NCBI RefSeq assembly: GCF_001295265.1
Contig: NZ_LJOD01000003.1
Span: forward strand, 186,001 to 250,000
Direction: 5' to 3'
Origin: Chryseobacterium indologenes
GTDB lineage: Bacteria > Bacteroidota > Bacteroidia > Flavobacteriales > Weeksellaceae
Length of the DNA: 64,000 nucleotides
The position numbers and the translations under genes are program-made. Positions 24,905 through 35,400 of this stretch are shown piece by piece. How positions within the stretch are numbered: the first letter of the stretch is position 1; each line of letters starts with the position of its first letter. The notes below the pieces were generated by a model that saw only the letters and a list, made by a program, of their open reading frames with translations, did no database searches and was not told the origin of the DNA.

Positions 24905-26167
24905 ATGGAAACACGCGAAAAAATCATCATTATAGGAGGAGGATTTGCGGGGCTGCAGCTTGCAAAAACATTGAATAACAAGAATAAAAAAGTAATGGTT
25001 CTGGACAGGGTGAATCATCATATGTTTCAACCGCTTTTTTATCAGGTTGCTTCCGGAAGGATAGAGCCCTCCAATATTTCTTTCCCGTTCAGAAAGATTT
25101 TTCAGCGGTCCAGAAATACGCAGTTCCGTATGACAGAGGTGAAAGAAATTGATCCTGTACACAACAAAGTAATCACGGATGAAGCAGAATTCACCTATGA
25201 TAAGCTGATCATTGCAACGGGCTGTAAAACCAATTTTTTCGGAAATAAAGAACTCGAAGGAAAAGCCTTCGGAATGAAAAATACCCAGGAAGCTATCGGA
25301 ATCAGAAACCATGTGCTGATGACCTTTGAAAAGCTAATTCTTGAAAAAAGCCGCAGTGATGACGGAAACTGGAATATAGTGATTGTTGGCAGCGGACCCA
25401 CAGGAGTGGAACTGGCCGGTGCTTTTGCCGAAATGAAAAAAGAAATCCTTCCAAGAGATTATCCTTATATGAACTTTGACCAGCTGAAGATTATCCTGGT
25501 AAGCTCCACAGAAAAGCCGCTTGCCGTAATGAGCAGCGAAGCCCAGGATAAATCTGAAAAATATCTTAAGGATCTCGGAGTAACCTTCATGAGCGGAGAA
25601 ATTGTAACGGATTATGACGGAGATAAAGTCCATTTGAAAAGCGGGAAGTCCATTCCTTCTAATAATGTAATCTGGGCTGCAGGAGTAACAGGAAATGTTG
25701 TTGCGGGTTTTCCGGAAGAAAAACTGGTCCGTAACAGGTACATTGTAGACCGGCACAATAAAATAAAAGGGTACGATAATATTTATGCTATCGGGGATAT
25801 TGCCTATATGGAAACCCCTAAATATCCACAAGGACACCCGCAGGTTGCTAACGTAGCAATTAATCAGGCAAGAAATCTGGGGAAAAATATTTTAAAGAAA
25901 AATCCGGGAGAATGGAAAGAGTACGAGTATGATGACAAAGGATCTCTGGCTACCATAGGAAAACACAGAGCGGTTGTTGATCTGCCTTTTATAAAATTTC
26001 AGGGTTTTCTGGCATGGTATTTCTGGATGTTTCTCCATTTAATGCTAATTTTGAGCGTCCGAAATAAACTGGCCATATTCTTTAACTGGATGTGGAGTTA
26101 TTTCAACAAAGATTCTTCTTTAAGATTAATTATTATACCTACTAAGAAAAACGGAACATTACAATGA
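24905..26167 (+). CDS. Type II NADH dehydrogenase (NAD(P)/FAD-dependent oxidoreductase)
   Basis: 420 residues from ATG 24905 ([20 protein letters not shown]). Two Rossmann folds: the FAD motif [10 protein letters not shown] at the N-terminus and the NADH motif [13 protein letters not shown] near 165. Later IWAAGVTGN, and [10 protein letters not shown] for FAD. The C-terminus carries hydrophobic and amphipathic helices ([19 protein letters not shown]) that attach NDH-2 to the inner face of the membrane. It passes electrons from NADH to quinone without pumping protons. The stop overlaps trmD by 4 bases, so the two are cotranscribed. Confidence 0.93.
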   Translation: METREKIIIIGGGFAGLQLAKTLNNKNKKVMVLDRVNHHMFQPLFYQVASGRIEPSNISFPFRKIFQRSRNTQFRMTEVKEIDPVHNKVITDEAEFTYDKLIIATGCKTNFFGNKELEGKAFGMKNTQEAIGIRNHVLMTFEKLILEKSRSDDGNWNIVIVGSGPTGVELAGAFAEMKKEILPRDYPYMNFDQLKIILVSSTEKPLAVMSSEAQDKSEKYLKDLGVTFMSGEIVTDYDGDKVHLKSGKSIPSNNVIWAAGVTGNVVAGFPEEKLVRNRYIVDRHNKIKGYDNIYAIGDIAYMETPKYPQGHPQVANVAINQARNLGKNILKKNPGEWKEYEYDDKGSLATIGKHRAVVDLPFIKFQGFLAWYFWMFLHLMLILSVRNKLAIFFNWMWSYFNKDSSLRLIIIPTKKNGTLQ

Positions 26168-26835
26168 GAATTGATATAATAAGCGTACTTCCTGAATTAA
26201 TGGAAAGTCCGTTTAAGACTTCTATTTTAAGAAGGGCAATGGATAAAGGTTTGGCAGAAGTACACTTTCACCACCTGAGAGACTGGGCAATCAATAAGCA
26301 CAGGCAGATTGATGATGAGCCTTACGGTGGAGGTGCCGGAATGGTAATGATGGTAGAGCCATTGGATAAATGTATTTCCGAACTTAAATCTCAAAGAACC
26401 TATGATGAGGTAATTTACCTTACACCGGACGGAGTAACTCTGAACCAGAAAATAGCCAATACCCTTTCAATAAAAAATAACCTGATTTTTCTCTGCGGTC
26501 ATTATAAAGGAATTGACCAGAGAGTACGGGATCTTCATATCACAAAAGAAATTTCAATCGGTGATTACGTGCTGACAGGAGGAGAGTTGGCTGCCTGTGT
26601 GCTGGCAGACTCCGTAATCAGGCTTCTTCCCGGAGTTTTAAATGATGAGCAGAGTGCTCTAACCGACAGTTTTCAGGATGATCTCCTGTCACCGCCAATT
26701 TATACAAGACCGGAAGTTTACAAAGGGCTGGAGGTTCCTAAAGTTCTTTTAAGCGGAAATTTTGCACAGATTGAAGAATGGCGTCATGAGGAAGCCATAA
26801 GAATTACTCAGGAAAAACGTCCGGATTTGCTTTAA
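26164..26835 (+). CDS. trmD: tRNA (guanine-37-N1)-methyltransferase
   Basis: 223 residues. SPOUT-fold enzyme that adds a methyl group to G37 of tRNAs reading CCN, CGG and CUN codons, preventing frameshifts. Motifs: [17 protein letters not shown] start, [35 protein letters not shown], and the SAM-binding knot [13 protein letters not shown]. It usually travels with rimM, rpsP and rplS, but here it is coupled to an NDH-2 gene instead, an arrangement I associate with Flavobacteriia. Confidence 0.97.
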   Translation: MRIDIISVLPELMESPFKTSILRRAMDKGLAEVHFHHLRDWAINKHRQIDDEPYGGGAGMVMMVEPLDKCISELKSQRTYDEVIYLTPDGVTLNQKIANTLSIKNNLIFLCGHYKGIDQRVRDLHITKEISIGDYVLTGGELAACVLADSVIRLLPGVLNDEQSALTDSFQDDLLSPPIYTRPEVYKGLEVPKVLLSGNFAQIEEWRHEEAIRITQEKRPDLL

Positions 26836-26844
26836 AAATGACCG

Positions 26845-26873
26845 CTAAATTCTTCATTTAGGTTCTTTTTTTT
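26845..26873 (+). terminator. Weak terminator after trmD
   Basis: CTAAAT, loop TCTTC, ATTTAG, then GTTCTTTTTTTT. The stem is short and AT-rich but the T-tract is good. Confidence 0.5.
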
Positions 26874-27210
26874 CACATTTTTAATAAGTTATATCTTGAA
26901 CGGAATGAGAATTAATGTAATTTGAAAATCGTAGAAAAATATTAATATAGTTTGTTATTACTTGTTATTTTATTCTTATTATTTTGAATTGTGTATCTTG
27001 TTTTATTCTCTGAATATTGGATGTTAATTGAAAAATATTAATAAATTAAAGTGTTTATCATATTTTAATTGATTTTTTAAATTTAATTATGATATTTTTA
27101 GCATAATATTAATATGAAAATATTATAAATAAATTAATAGAATTTGAAAAAAAATAATAAATTTACGTCTGAAAAGTGAGTGGCAATTTTAAAGATAGCA
27201 ATTAGTGCAG
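26874..27210. other. Very AT-rich intergenic region, no gene seen
   Basis: About 340 bases, almost all A/T, with repeated AATATTAATA and TTAATTGATTTT words. No ORF with coding character and no stable hairpin. It must hold the promoter of the gene at 27211, but no clear TTTG-N19-TANNTTTG pair was found. Confidence 0.4.
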
Positions 27211-28140
27211 ATGGAGGTGTTTTCTTTTTATAATGTCGAAAATTTATTTTTGCCCGATCCCACCCCTGTTCATAAACTAGATCCCACCAGATCTGGATTA
27301 AGAAATTGGGATGAGAAAAGATACAGAAATAAACTTTTTAAAATTTCACACGTTTTTCAATTGATGAAGGAGAAAAATGGTGTTCTGCCTTTTATCATAG
27401 GATTATCTGAAGTTTCCGGAAGGAAAGTTCTGGAAGATCTGGTAGAAATGGAACCCTTTAATTCTGAATATGGAATCGTTCATTACAATTCCATGGATGA
27501 AAGAAAGGTAGATGTAGCCATGTTATATGATAAAAAGAAAGTAGAAATAATAGATTCAGAAACTATTACTTTCTTCTTCGAAATAATAAAAAAAAACACA
27601 CAGAATTACGATACAACCAGAGACGTACTTTTTTCAAAAGTAAAGTATAAAGGAACTTTTATTAATGTTTTTATCTCTCACCTTCCCTCTAAGAGAGAAA
27701 AAGATATTAATAAACCCAAAAGAGCTTTTATATTGAACGAGATCCGGCAGCGGATCATGAAACTGGTACATGAAGAAAAGGAACATGTAGTGTTGTGCGG
27801 TGATTTTAACGAAAACCCGGATGATGAAAATTTAGTAAAAATTCTCTATGACAACGAGCATGAGAAGGTTTTGATAAACCCTTTTCAGGAGTTGTTCTCT
27901 ACAAGAAATTATTCTACTTTTCATTATAAATCAGGCCTGTTGTACGATCAGATTATTTTATCAAAATCTTTTTTTGATAATAATGTTCTGACTTTTCAGA
28001 ATGCTCAGGTATTCAATTCTGAAAAAATAAGCAGCCGGACCAGATACTTTGAAGGACGCCCTTTCCGAACCTATGCCGGTACCCGGTATTTGGGAGGATA
28101 CAGCGATCACTTTCCGGTTTTTGTCACATTTGAAAATTAA
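27211..28140 (+). CDS. Endonuclease/exonuclease/phosphatase (EEP) family protein
   Basis: 309 residues from ATG 27211; a GTG six bases earlier is the only alternative because TAG stands just before it. EEP marks: FYNVENLF (Asn for metal), IGLSEVSG with the metal-binding Glu, VFISHLPSKR, LCGDFNENPDD with the catalytic Asp/Asn, and GGYSDHFPVFV with the terminal Asp-His pair. No signal peptide, so it is probably cytosolic. Substrates in this superfamily include DNA, inositol phosphates and sphingomyelin; nothing here picks one. Followed 30 bases later by the Lrp regulator and deoC. Confidence 0.88.
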   Translation: MEVFSFYNVENLFLPDPTPVHKLDPTRSGLRNWDEKRYRNKLFKISHVFQLMKEKNGVLPFIIGLSEVSGRKVLEDLVEMEPFNSEYGIVHYNSMDERKVDVAMLYDKKKVEIIDSETITFFFEIIKKNTQNYDTTRDVLFSKVKYKGTFINVFISHLPSKREKDINKPKRAFILNEIRQRIMKLVHEEKEHVVLCGDFNENPDDENLVKILYDNEHEKVLINPFQELFSTRNYSTFHYKSGLLYDQIILSKSFFDNNVLTFQNAQVFNSEKISSRTRYFEGRPFRTYAGTRYLGGYSDHFPVFVTFEN

Positions 28141-28170
28141 GCAAAAACATAAATAATAAAAAAGTAGAAA

Positions 28171-28641
28171 ATGAAAAATTCAAGCAACACAAGTTATCAT
28201 TTAGATTCTATCGACAAAGAAATTATCTACATGCTGATGGATAATGCTAAGACCTCTTTAGCACACATCTCAAAAAATGTAGGAATTTCTACAACAGCGG
28301 TCCACCAGAGAATCAAAAAACTTGAACACGCGGGTGTTATCGAAAATTCGATTTCGTTTCTGAATCCTAAGAAAATAGGATACAAGGTCATTTCATATAT
28401 TGGAGTGTTTCTGGATCAGCCGAGTCATTATTCAGAAGTCGTGAAGTCTCTTCAGGATGTTAATGAAGTAGTGGAAGCCCACTACACTACAGGGAACTAT
28501 ACCATCTTCCTAAAAGTTCTTTGTAAAGATAATGACCACCTTATGCAGATACTTAATAAACTTCAGAAGCTAAAAGGAGTGACAAGAACAGAAACTTTCA
28601 TATCTTTGGAGCAAGGTATTTACAGACAACTGAAAGTATAA
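28171..28641 (+). CDS. Lrp/AsnC-family transcriptional regulator
   Basis: 156 residues. An N-terminal winged HTH (LDSIDKEIIYMLMDNAKTSL, then ISTTAVHQRIKKLEHAGVI) is followed by a RAM/AsnC ligand-binding domain (VVEAHYTTGNYTIFLKVLCKD). Lrp-type regulators form octamers and sense amino acids. It lies 4 bases before deoC on the same strand. It may be cotranscribed with it; whether it senses amino acids or something else is unknown. Confidence 0.93.
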   Translation: MKNSSNTSYHLDSIDKEIIYMLMDNAKTSLAHISKNVGISTTAVHQRIKKLEHAGVIENSISFLNPKKIGYKVISYIGVFLDQPSHYSEVVKSLQDVNEVVEAHYTTGNYTIFLKVLCKDNDHLMQILNKLQKLKGVTRTETFISLEQGIYRQLKV

Positions 28642-28645
28642 CGAT

Positions 28646-29389
28646 ATGAACATTGCACAATATTTGGATTCAACCTATTTGAAAACACCCGCCCACTCGG
28701 GTAAATCAAATGAAGAAACATTACTTATCAATAAAGATCTTGCGCAAGTAGCGATAGATAATGGGATTTTTGCCGTCATGATCCGCCCGGATTATGTAGC
28801 GGAAATTAAAAAGTATATTCAGGAAAGGAATGCAAATGTTGTGGTGGGAACTGTTATTGGTTTTCATGAAGGAACATATTCTGTTGACGAAAAACTTGCT
28901 GAAGCTTCTAAAGCTATTGCTGACGGAGCAGATGAACTTGATTTTGTAATCAATTACAGTGCATATCTGAAAGGTGATTTGGATCTCGTAAAAGATGAAT
29001 TTGTAAGATGTACTCAGCTTTGCCTGACTCATGATAAAATTGCAAAATGGATTATAGAAATTGCAGCTTTAACTGATGAGCAGATCGCTGATCTCACTAA
29101 ACATATTGCTGATTGGGCGGAAGAAAATTTCCAGGAAAATGACCTTGTACATATCTTTGTAAAATCCTCTACGGGATTTTATGAAACAGCGGACGGAAAA
29201 CCTAACGGAGCCACATTTGAAGGTATCAGAATTATGCTTGACAATGCCGGAAAACTTCCCGTGAAAGCGGCCGGAGGGGTAAGAACTCCCGAAGATGCTG
29301 AAAAAATGATCAGCATGGGTGTGAAAAGAATTGGAACCTCTTCAGCTCTGGCACTGATTAAAAATCAAACTTCATCAGAAGGATATTAA
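28646..29389 (+). CDS. deoC: Deoxyribose-phosphate aldolase
   Basis: 247 residues. Splits 2-deoxyribose 5-phosphate into glyceraldehyde 3-phosphate and acetaldehyde in nucleoside salvage. The Schiff-base lysine is in HIFVKSSTGF, the second lysine in PVKAAGGVRT, and the aspartates in DELDFVINYS. The (beta/alpha)8 pattern runs through. No other deo genes are near. Ends at a strong shared terminator. Confidence 0.95.
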   Translation: MNIAQYLDSTYLKTPAHSGKSNEETLLINKDLAQVAIDNGIFAVMIRPDYVAEIKKYIQERNANVVVGTVIGFHEGTYSVDEKLAEASKAIADGADELDFVINYSAYLKGDLDLVKDEFVRCTQLCLTHDKIAKWIIEIAALTDEQIADLTKHIADWAEENFQENDLVHIFVKSSTGFYETADGKPNGATFEGIRIMLDNAGKLPVKAAGGVRTPEDAEKMISMGVKRIGTSSALALIKNQTSSEGY

Positions 29390-29405
29390 AAGAATTTTTA
29401 GAAAA

Positions 29406-29446
29406 AACAATAAACCATCAGAAATCCTGATGGTTTATTGTTTTAT
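29406..29446. terminator. Bidirectional terminator between deoC and dusB
   Basis: AACAATAAACCATCAG / CTGATGGTTTATTGTT form a perfect 16-bp stem with loop AAATC; A and T tracts lie on both sides. It touches the dusB stop codon. Confidence 0.9.
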
Positions 29447-30438
29447 ATCTGTGGCTGATATTCTTCGTAGAACTGTTGGGTTTCCTTAATTAAAGCATCC
29501 ATCTCTTCCAGGGTAAATACTTCAAGGAATTTCTTTCTGAACTCTTTGAAGTGAGGAATTCCACGGAAATAATTGCTGTAATGTTGTCTCATTTCCACAA
29601 GTCCGAGTCTTTCCCCTTTCCATTCTGCACTCCATTCCGCATGCTGGCGTACGGCTAAAAGTCTGTCTGAAATAGAAGGTTCAGGAAGATGTTCACCCGT
29701 TTTAAAGAAATGCTTGATTTCATTAAATATCCATGGATATCCAATAGCCGCCCTTCCGATCATAATTCCGTCACAGGCATATTTTTGTTTATATTCCAAG
29801 GCTTTTTCAGGAGAATCAATATCACCGTTACCGAAGATAGGGATTTCAATATTAGGATTTTGTTTGATTCTGGAAATATGTTCCCAATCTGCCTCTCCTT
29901 TGTACATTTGCGCACGGGTTCTGGCATGTATGGTTAAAGCTTTGATACCGGTTTCCTGAAGACGTTCCGCCACTTCATCAATATTGATGCTGGTGCTGTC
30001 CCATCCCAAACGGGTTTTTACGGTTACAGGAAGGTGGGTAGAGCTTACCACAGCTTTTGTAAGACGTACCATAAGGTCGATATCCTTCAGAACTCCTGCT
30101 CCTGCTCCTTTGCAAACCACTTTTTTTACAGGGCATCCGAAATTGATGTCTACCAGATCCGGATTAACCGTTTCCACAATCCTTGCAGACATGGCCATAG
30201 CTTCTTCGTCTCCCCCGAAAATCTGGATCCCTACAGGTCTTTCGTAATCAAAAATATCCAGCTTTTTTCTACTCTTGATAGCATCACGAATTAACCCTTC
30301 CGAAGAGATAAATTCAGAATACATCAAATCTGCACCATGCATTTTACATAATCTTCTAAACGGTGGATCGCTCACATCCTCCATCGGTGCAAGTAAAAGC
30401 GGAAATTCCGGCAGTTCTATATTGCCAATTTTTATCAT
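29443..30438 (-). CDS. dusB: tRNA-dihydrouridine synthase (Dus family, DusB-like)
   Basis: 331 residues. FMN enzyme reducing uridines in the tRNA D-loop with NADPH. Motifs: LLLAPMEDVSDPPFR start, MYSEFISSEG, GIQIFGGDEEAMAMSA, VDINFGCPVKKV with the catalytic Cys, VTVKTRLGWD, LTIHARTRAQMYKG with His, FGNGDIDSPEKAL, and DGIMIGRAAIGYPWIF. The C-terminal helical domain has MRQHYSNYFRG. Many flavobacteria carry one such gene. The DusB subgroup is a best guess. Confidence 0.93.
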   Translation of the reverse strand: MIKIGNIELPEFPLLLAPMEDVSDPPFRRLCKMHGADLMYSEFISSEGLIRDAIKSRKKLDIFDYERPVGIQIFGGDEEAMAMSARIVETVNPDLVDINFGCPVKKVVCKGAGAGVLKDIDLMVRLTKAVVSSTHLPVTVKTRLGWDSTSINIDEVAERLQETGIKALTIHARTRAQMYKGEADWEHISRIKQNPNIEIPIFGNGDIDSPEKALEYKQKYACDGIMIGRAAIGYPWIFNEIKHFFKTGEHLPEPSISDRLLAVRQHAEWSAEWKGERLGLVEMRQHYSNYFRGIPHFKEFRKKFLEVFTLEEMDALIKETQQFYEEYQPQI

Positions 30439-30638
30439 GGTGCAAATTTACAAAATTCTATTGTATGTCCTGATAGAGTTTATAAGTGGATATTATTCGA
30501 ATATATCAATTTAGTTAAAAAGTCTTATTTTATTAGTGTTTTGGTGTTTTTGATGTCTTTTTTGTGGTTTGTTTTCATTTCAAATGGAGTTTCGTTAAAT
30601 AATTTACATATATTTAATGTGAATAAAATAATATACTT

Positions 30639-32414
30639 ATGAGAAAAATTCTATTTTGTTTAATGACGAGTTTTGCCGTTGCGGGTCTTCACGCACAAGT
30701 AAGCGTTGCCGCAACAGCAGGTACAACAACAGGAAGCTATACCACATTAAAAGGTGCTTTCGATGCTATTAATGCAGGAACACATCAGGGAGCTATTACG
30801 ATCAGCATCACCGGGAATACTACAGAAACAGCAACTGCTGTACTGAATGGCAGTGGAGGTGCCGTAAGCTATACATCCGTTTTGATTAAGCCTGGAACAG
30901 GTGTTACGGCTACTGTTACCAGTGCAGATACTGTGGCAACTATTAAGTTAAACGGTGCCGATAACGTAACGATTGATGGAAGTAATAATGGTACAGCTTC
31001 AAGAGATTTAACGATCAGCAATACGTATGTTGCTACTACAGGTACTACACCAGTGGTCCTTTGGGTATCGTGTACAGCGACAGACGGAGCTGAAAATGTT
31101 GCTTTAAAGAATATTAATTTTGCCGGATCCAGTCCAACAGGAACGGTAGGTGCAATTATTGTATCCGGAACAACCTTAGCAGCAGCTGAAGTACCTAATA
31201 ATAATTTCTCTGCGGTGAATAATACTTTTGTGAGAGCTCAGAATGCTATTTTTGCCATAGGAAATGCAACCAATACAGATACAGGATTTATCATTAAAAA
31301 CAATGTTATTGGCTCTACAGTAGCAGCAGATAAAATGCTGTACAGAGGAATTGCCGTACAGAATGCCAAAAACTTTGAAGTAAGCGGAAATACAATCAAA
31401 GGAGTTATGTTACCGGCAACTTCTACCAACCCAGCTCAGGGTATTTTAATTGGTGCAGCATCAACAAACGGGAGTATTTTTAATAATAGAATATCGGATG
31501 TTAAGAATCCTAATACTACAGGATATGGAGCAGTCGGTATTTATTTGAATTCTTCCAATGCGGCAGCCAATATGCTGGTATATAATAATGTTATCAATGA
31601 TGTTGCCGGTTATGGTTATGCTTCAGGGGGAGGCGTGAATGATAATGGGAATGGTATTTTCATTAATCAGGGGGCTGGCTATAAAATCTATTACAATACT
31701 GTGGTAATGGATACCAATCAAAATGTTTCAGGAAGGCCGTCAGCATTTAATGTTGGAGCGGGGGTAACCGCCGCAGGTGCCGTAGATGTGAGAAATAATT
31801 TATTTATCAACAAGCAAACTCAGGCTGGAGAAAAATATGCCATTTACTCAGGAGCTGCCAATACCGTATTTTCCAATATTAATTACAATGATTACCATTC
31901 ATCGGGAGCCAATCTTGGATATATAGGCTCTGCAAGAGCTGCTTTAGCAGATATCCAGACAGGATTTGGAAGTAATACCAATTCTATTAATGTTTTGCCT
32001 GTATTTGTTTCGGCTACAGATCTGCATTTATCAACAACCGGAAATACAGCGCTTGATAATAAAGGAACTCCTGTAGCTGGGGTAACTTTAGATGCCGATG
32101 GAAATGCACGAAATGTTTCAACACCAGATTTAGGAGGATATGAATTTACAGCAGTTATTCTGGCGACTCAGGAGACGGCAAAAGGCAGCAAAATCAGCTA
32201 TTATCCAAATCCGGTTATAGATTATTTAACAATTACGAATGAGGCTAAAATCAGGAATATTGAAATTTACAATGCAACGGGACAAAGAATAATGAATGAA
32301 GCAGTAAATGCAGAAAAAGGTTCCGTTGATATGAGAAAATTATCTCCGGGAATGTATATCCTGAAAGTGAATTCAGATAAAGAATCCCAAACCCTCAAAA
32401 TTCTTAAAAGATAA
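30639..32414 (+). CDS. T9SS-secreted beta-helix surface protein with type A sorting domain
   Basis: 591 residues. Signal peptide MRKILFCLMTSFAVAGLHAQ, then about 480 residues of short Asn/Gly/Thr-rich repeats (NVTIDGSNNG, IIKNNVIGS, EVSGNTIKG, IFNNRISDV, MLVYNNVIND) that read as a right-handed parallel beta-helix, the PbH1/adhesin-like fold. The last 75 residues are a T9SS type A sorting domain: YYPNPVIDYLTIT, IEIYNATGQRI, MRKLSPGMYILKV, QTLKILKR. It would be exported through the outer membrane and kept on the surface. Similar proteins act as adhesins or polysaccharide-binding proteins; the ligand is unknown. Confidence 0.9.
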   Translation: MRKILFCLMTSFAVAGLHAQVSVAATAGTTTGSYTTLKGAFDAINAGTHQGAITISITGNTTETATAVLNGSGGAVSYTSVLIKPGTGVTATVTSADTVATIKLNGADNVTIDGSNNGTASRDLTISNTYVATTGTTPVVLWVSCTATDGAENVALKNINFAGSSPTGTVGAIIVSGTTLAAAEVPNNNFSAVNNTFVRAQNAIFAIGNATNTDTGFIIKNNVIGSTVAADKMLYRGIAVQNAKNFEVSGNTIKGVMLPATSTNPAQGILIGAASTNGSIFNNRISDVKNPNTTGYGAVGIYLNSSNAAANMLVYNNVINDVAGYGYASGGGVNDNGNGIFINQGAGYKIYYNTVVMDTNQNVSGRPSAFNVGAGVTAAGAVDVRNNLFINKQTQAGEKYAIYSGAANTVFSNINYNDYHSSGANLGYIGSARAALADIQTGFGSNTNSINVLPVFVSATDLHLSTTGNTALDNKGTPVAGVTLDADGNARNVSTPDLGGYEFTAVILATQETAKGSKISYYPNPVIDYLTITNEAKIRNIEIYNATGQRIMNEAVNAEKGSVDMRKLSPGMYILKVNSDKESQTLKILKR

Positions 32415-32440
32415 ATTTTATTATTTTGAACTTTAATATA

Positions 32441-32477
32441 ATCCCCCTGAATCACAAGAGTCAGGGGGATATTTTTT
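32441..32477 (+). terminator. Terminator between the T9SS gene and the large outer-membrane gene
   Basis: ATCCCCCTGA / TCAGGGGGAT, a perfect 10-bp stem, then ATTTTTT. Confidence 0.9.
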
Positions 32478-32494
32478 AATGATGCATATTTAAA

Positions 32495-35400
32495 TTAGAA
32501 ACTCGCTTTCACCTGCATACTTCCAATGTGAATGGTACGGTCTCCGGAATTTCTTCCTTCGTAATTTACATTAAGCTGAAGGAAGGAATTAATTGCCTGC
32601 TGGATAAATATACTCCATACCTGGTTTTTACCCGGTTTAAGACCATCCAGCATCTGGTTCCCGACAATACTGAAATTATTTCCGTTGAAATTATTATTGA
32701 TAAAGGAAAAATTTCCTCTGATAGACGTTTTTTTACGTTCCCATTGAATGGTTCCTGTAATATCGAAAGCTTTCAGGAGTTCTTCACCATCCACTCTTTT
32801 TTTCTGGCGGAAAGCAGATGAAAGCTCTGCCTGAATGGCATCTGTAAACTTATAGGTCGCCTTAGGCTTTGTTTCAAAATTGTTCAGTCGATAATCTCTT
32901 GTTGAAAAAAGCTGTGAAGAATTTCTGATATCATGAACAGAGTTCTCCCAGTCTACCCTGAATTCTTTATTAAACCAATAACCGATATTCAGGAAATGTG
33001 AAGTCTGTTCCCTTTCTTCGTTACTGAAGTTGGCATTGATAAGATTGTCGTTGGTAATAAAGCGATAGTTACCATTCCACCCGGATTTTTCAGTAGGATT
33101 AAACTGAACCGAGGTCAAAATATTCTGGTTTTTAAGAATCTGATCACTGTTTTTTTCAAACGGGTTAAGTACCAGTACCTTATCTTTTTTGTAGAATGAA
33201 TTCTGGGAGTTTAACGAAATATTGAAGTTCCATCGCTTTAAAAAAGCATTTTCAGAATTGAAGACAATGGACGGATTGACAAACAATGCCAGCTGAATTT
33301 TATTTTTATTCGAAGCAATGTACCGGACAGAATTGGTATACACCCTGATGTATTGCGCAAGATCAGAATATTCTGCAATTTCAAATTCGTCCAGCTGCTG
33401 AATACCGTCTCCGTTATAATCGGTCCATTTATAAACTCCCTGTCCGTCTGTTACTTTCAGATACTGAAACTCTCTTTGGGCTTCCTGTCCGTTTCCAAGT
33501 TCATAAAAAGCCTGAAGACGCATCCCGTTTCTGAAGAGCTGCTGATTGTAAAGAATATTTCCCACCACGAAATCATTATTTCTCGTCATATCGGCCTCGT
33601 CATTCTGATAGAAAAACTTTCGGTAATGAACCAAAACATTTAATGTTGTTCTTTCTGTTTTGATCACCTGGCTTTCGGCCATAATTCCCAAAATATTGTT
33701 CATGTTTTCCAGCCTGTTGTTGCGTACAGAGTCGTTGTCTCTCATATACACTTTAGCAAGGAGCTTTGTTCTTGTACTGTCGCCAATTTTCTTTTGCACG
33801 AAAAGTTCTTTCCAGCTAAAGCTGGTAACATCCATGAGTTGGGTATCATTATACTTTTTCTCATTATGTTCCATGCTTCCTCCAACAGTCCAGCTTCCTT
33901 TTTTGCCCGTATATTCCGTTGAAACACCTCCTCTTATAAATTTGGTATCCTGAAGGGTAGCATTAGTAGTAAGGTAAGATAAATTTCCTTTGGTGAAGAA
34001 CTTATTTTTGATCCATCCGAAATCCAGGTCATTTTTAATCCCTTTATAAGAATCCTGTTCATCCAGATAGTTGATACGGTAATTTAAAGTAGACTTATTA
34101 TTCCATTTATTTAAAAAGCTGAAGATGAATCTGTTCTGTGTTCTCTGGCTGAATTCCTGCGTAAGGTTAAAATCTCTTGAGAATTCCACATCATTGATTC
34201 GATCTAAAATATGGAACTGTTTGTCAATATACTGATACTCGAAACTTGGAGTTCCTTTCCATCCGTTTTTGGTAAAGCTTTTATTTCCGAAGACGCGGTA
34301 CGCATATCCAATATTCTGATCAGAATCTTTAGAGGAAAACAAGTTGACGTCATAATTGCTGAGTGAAAAGTCAACCCCTATTTTTCCTTCATTTAAAAGA
34401 TATTCCGAGTTAAGTGAAAATACCTGGGACTTCTGAGGAGAAGGCAGCTTTCTTACCGCTTTATAATCCCCCATATTGGGACCCACATACTCAAATACAC
34501 GGCCGTTGTTGGTGGTTTGTGTAATTTTATAGTCCCCTAAATTAGCTCCGAAATAAGTAAAAGAAACCTGATAAAGTGTTTCGTTCTGATTGGTTGAAAA
34601 TTCGTAAAAGTTTCCGGCAGGATTTAACCGGTATAGTATTTTGTTGACATCATATTCTGTAACTACTCCTGAAGGGGCATACATTAAATTAGGATCATTT
34701 CCTGCATCAGCAAGAATCTGTTCATCCTCTTTAGACAGGTTTAAAGAAAGCGGTGCATTTTTATTATCATTTTCCATAAACCAGTTCAGGCCTACTTTGA
34801 ATTTTTCTCTCTGGTGTTCAAGCTTTCCGGTGAATAAATATCTGGAGTAGTTCCTGTTGGTGTAATTATAGGAAATCGTAATGAAGTTCTGCTGGAAAAT
34901 AGGTCTGAAACTGGTAAACGTTACCTCTCCCGTATTGTAATTAATTATGTAATCCTGGTTTTCACCACGTTTCATTAGGATACCATCAATGAAAACCTGT
35001 TCAGAGCCAGAAATAAGGGTGATGAACTGCTCCCCGTTTTTTCCGGTAAGACGGTACGGGCCCTGGTTTCCTTCAACCCCCTGAAAACGAACTCTGTGAA
35101 ATTCACTTCGTGCGACTCCCATAGAAACATCCACAAGCGTTTTATTTTCTTTTCCCATCTCGGTCTGGAATTGAAGCCCCATACTTCGCCTCTGGTATTT
35201 TGCAAAATAATTTTTGGCTTCCACAAGATCTAAGTGTCCGGCTCTCATGATGGATTTTTCCTTGATATTAAGCTGCATATAGATCTTGTCGAACTCTTCC
35301 AAAGTCTGGGTATACCCGTCAGCCTGGATGGGAAGGTTATGATCTGAAATACTGGCTAAAATAGTAACATCCTTTGAAAGTCTTCCTGAAATCTGAAGGT

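Noticed and set aside
25334..25837. 167-codon antisense ORF in the NADH dehydrogenase gene
   Set aside because: Shadow of a well-recognised gene, no motifs.
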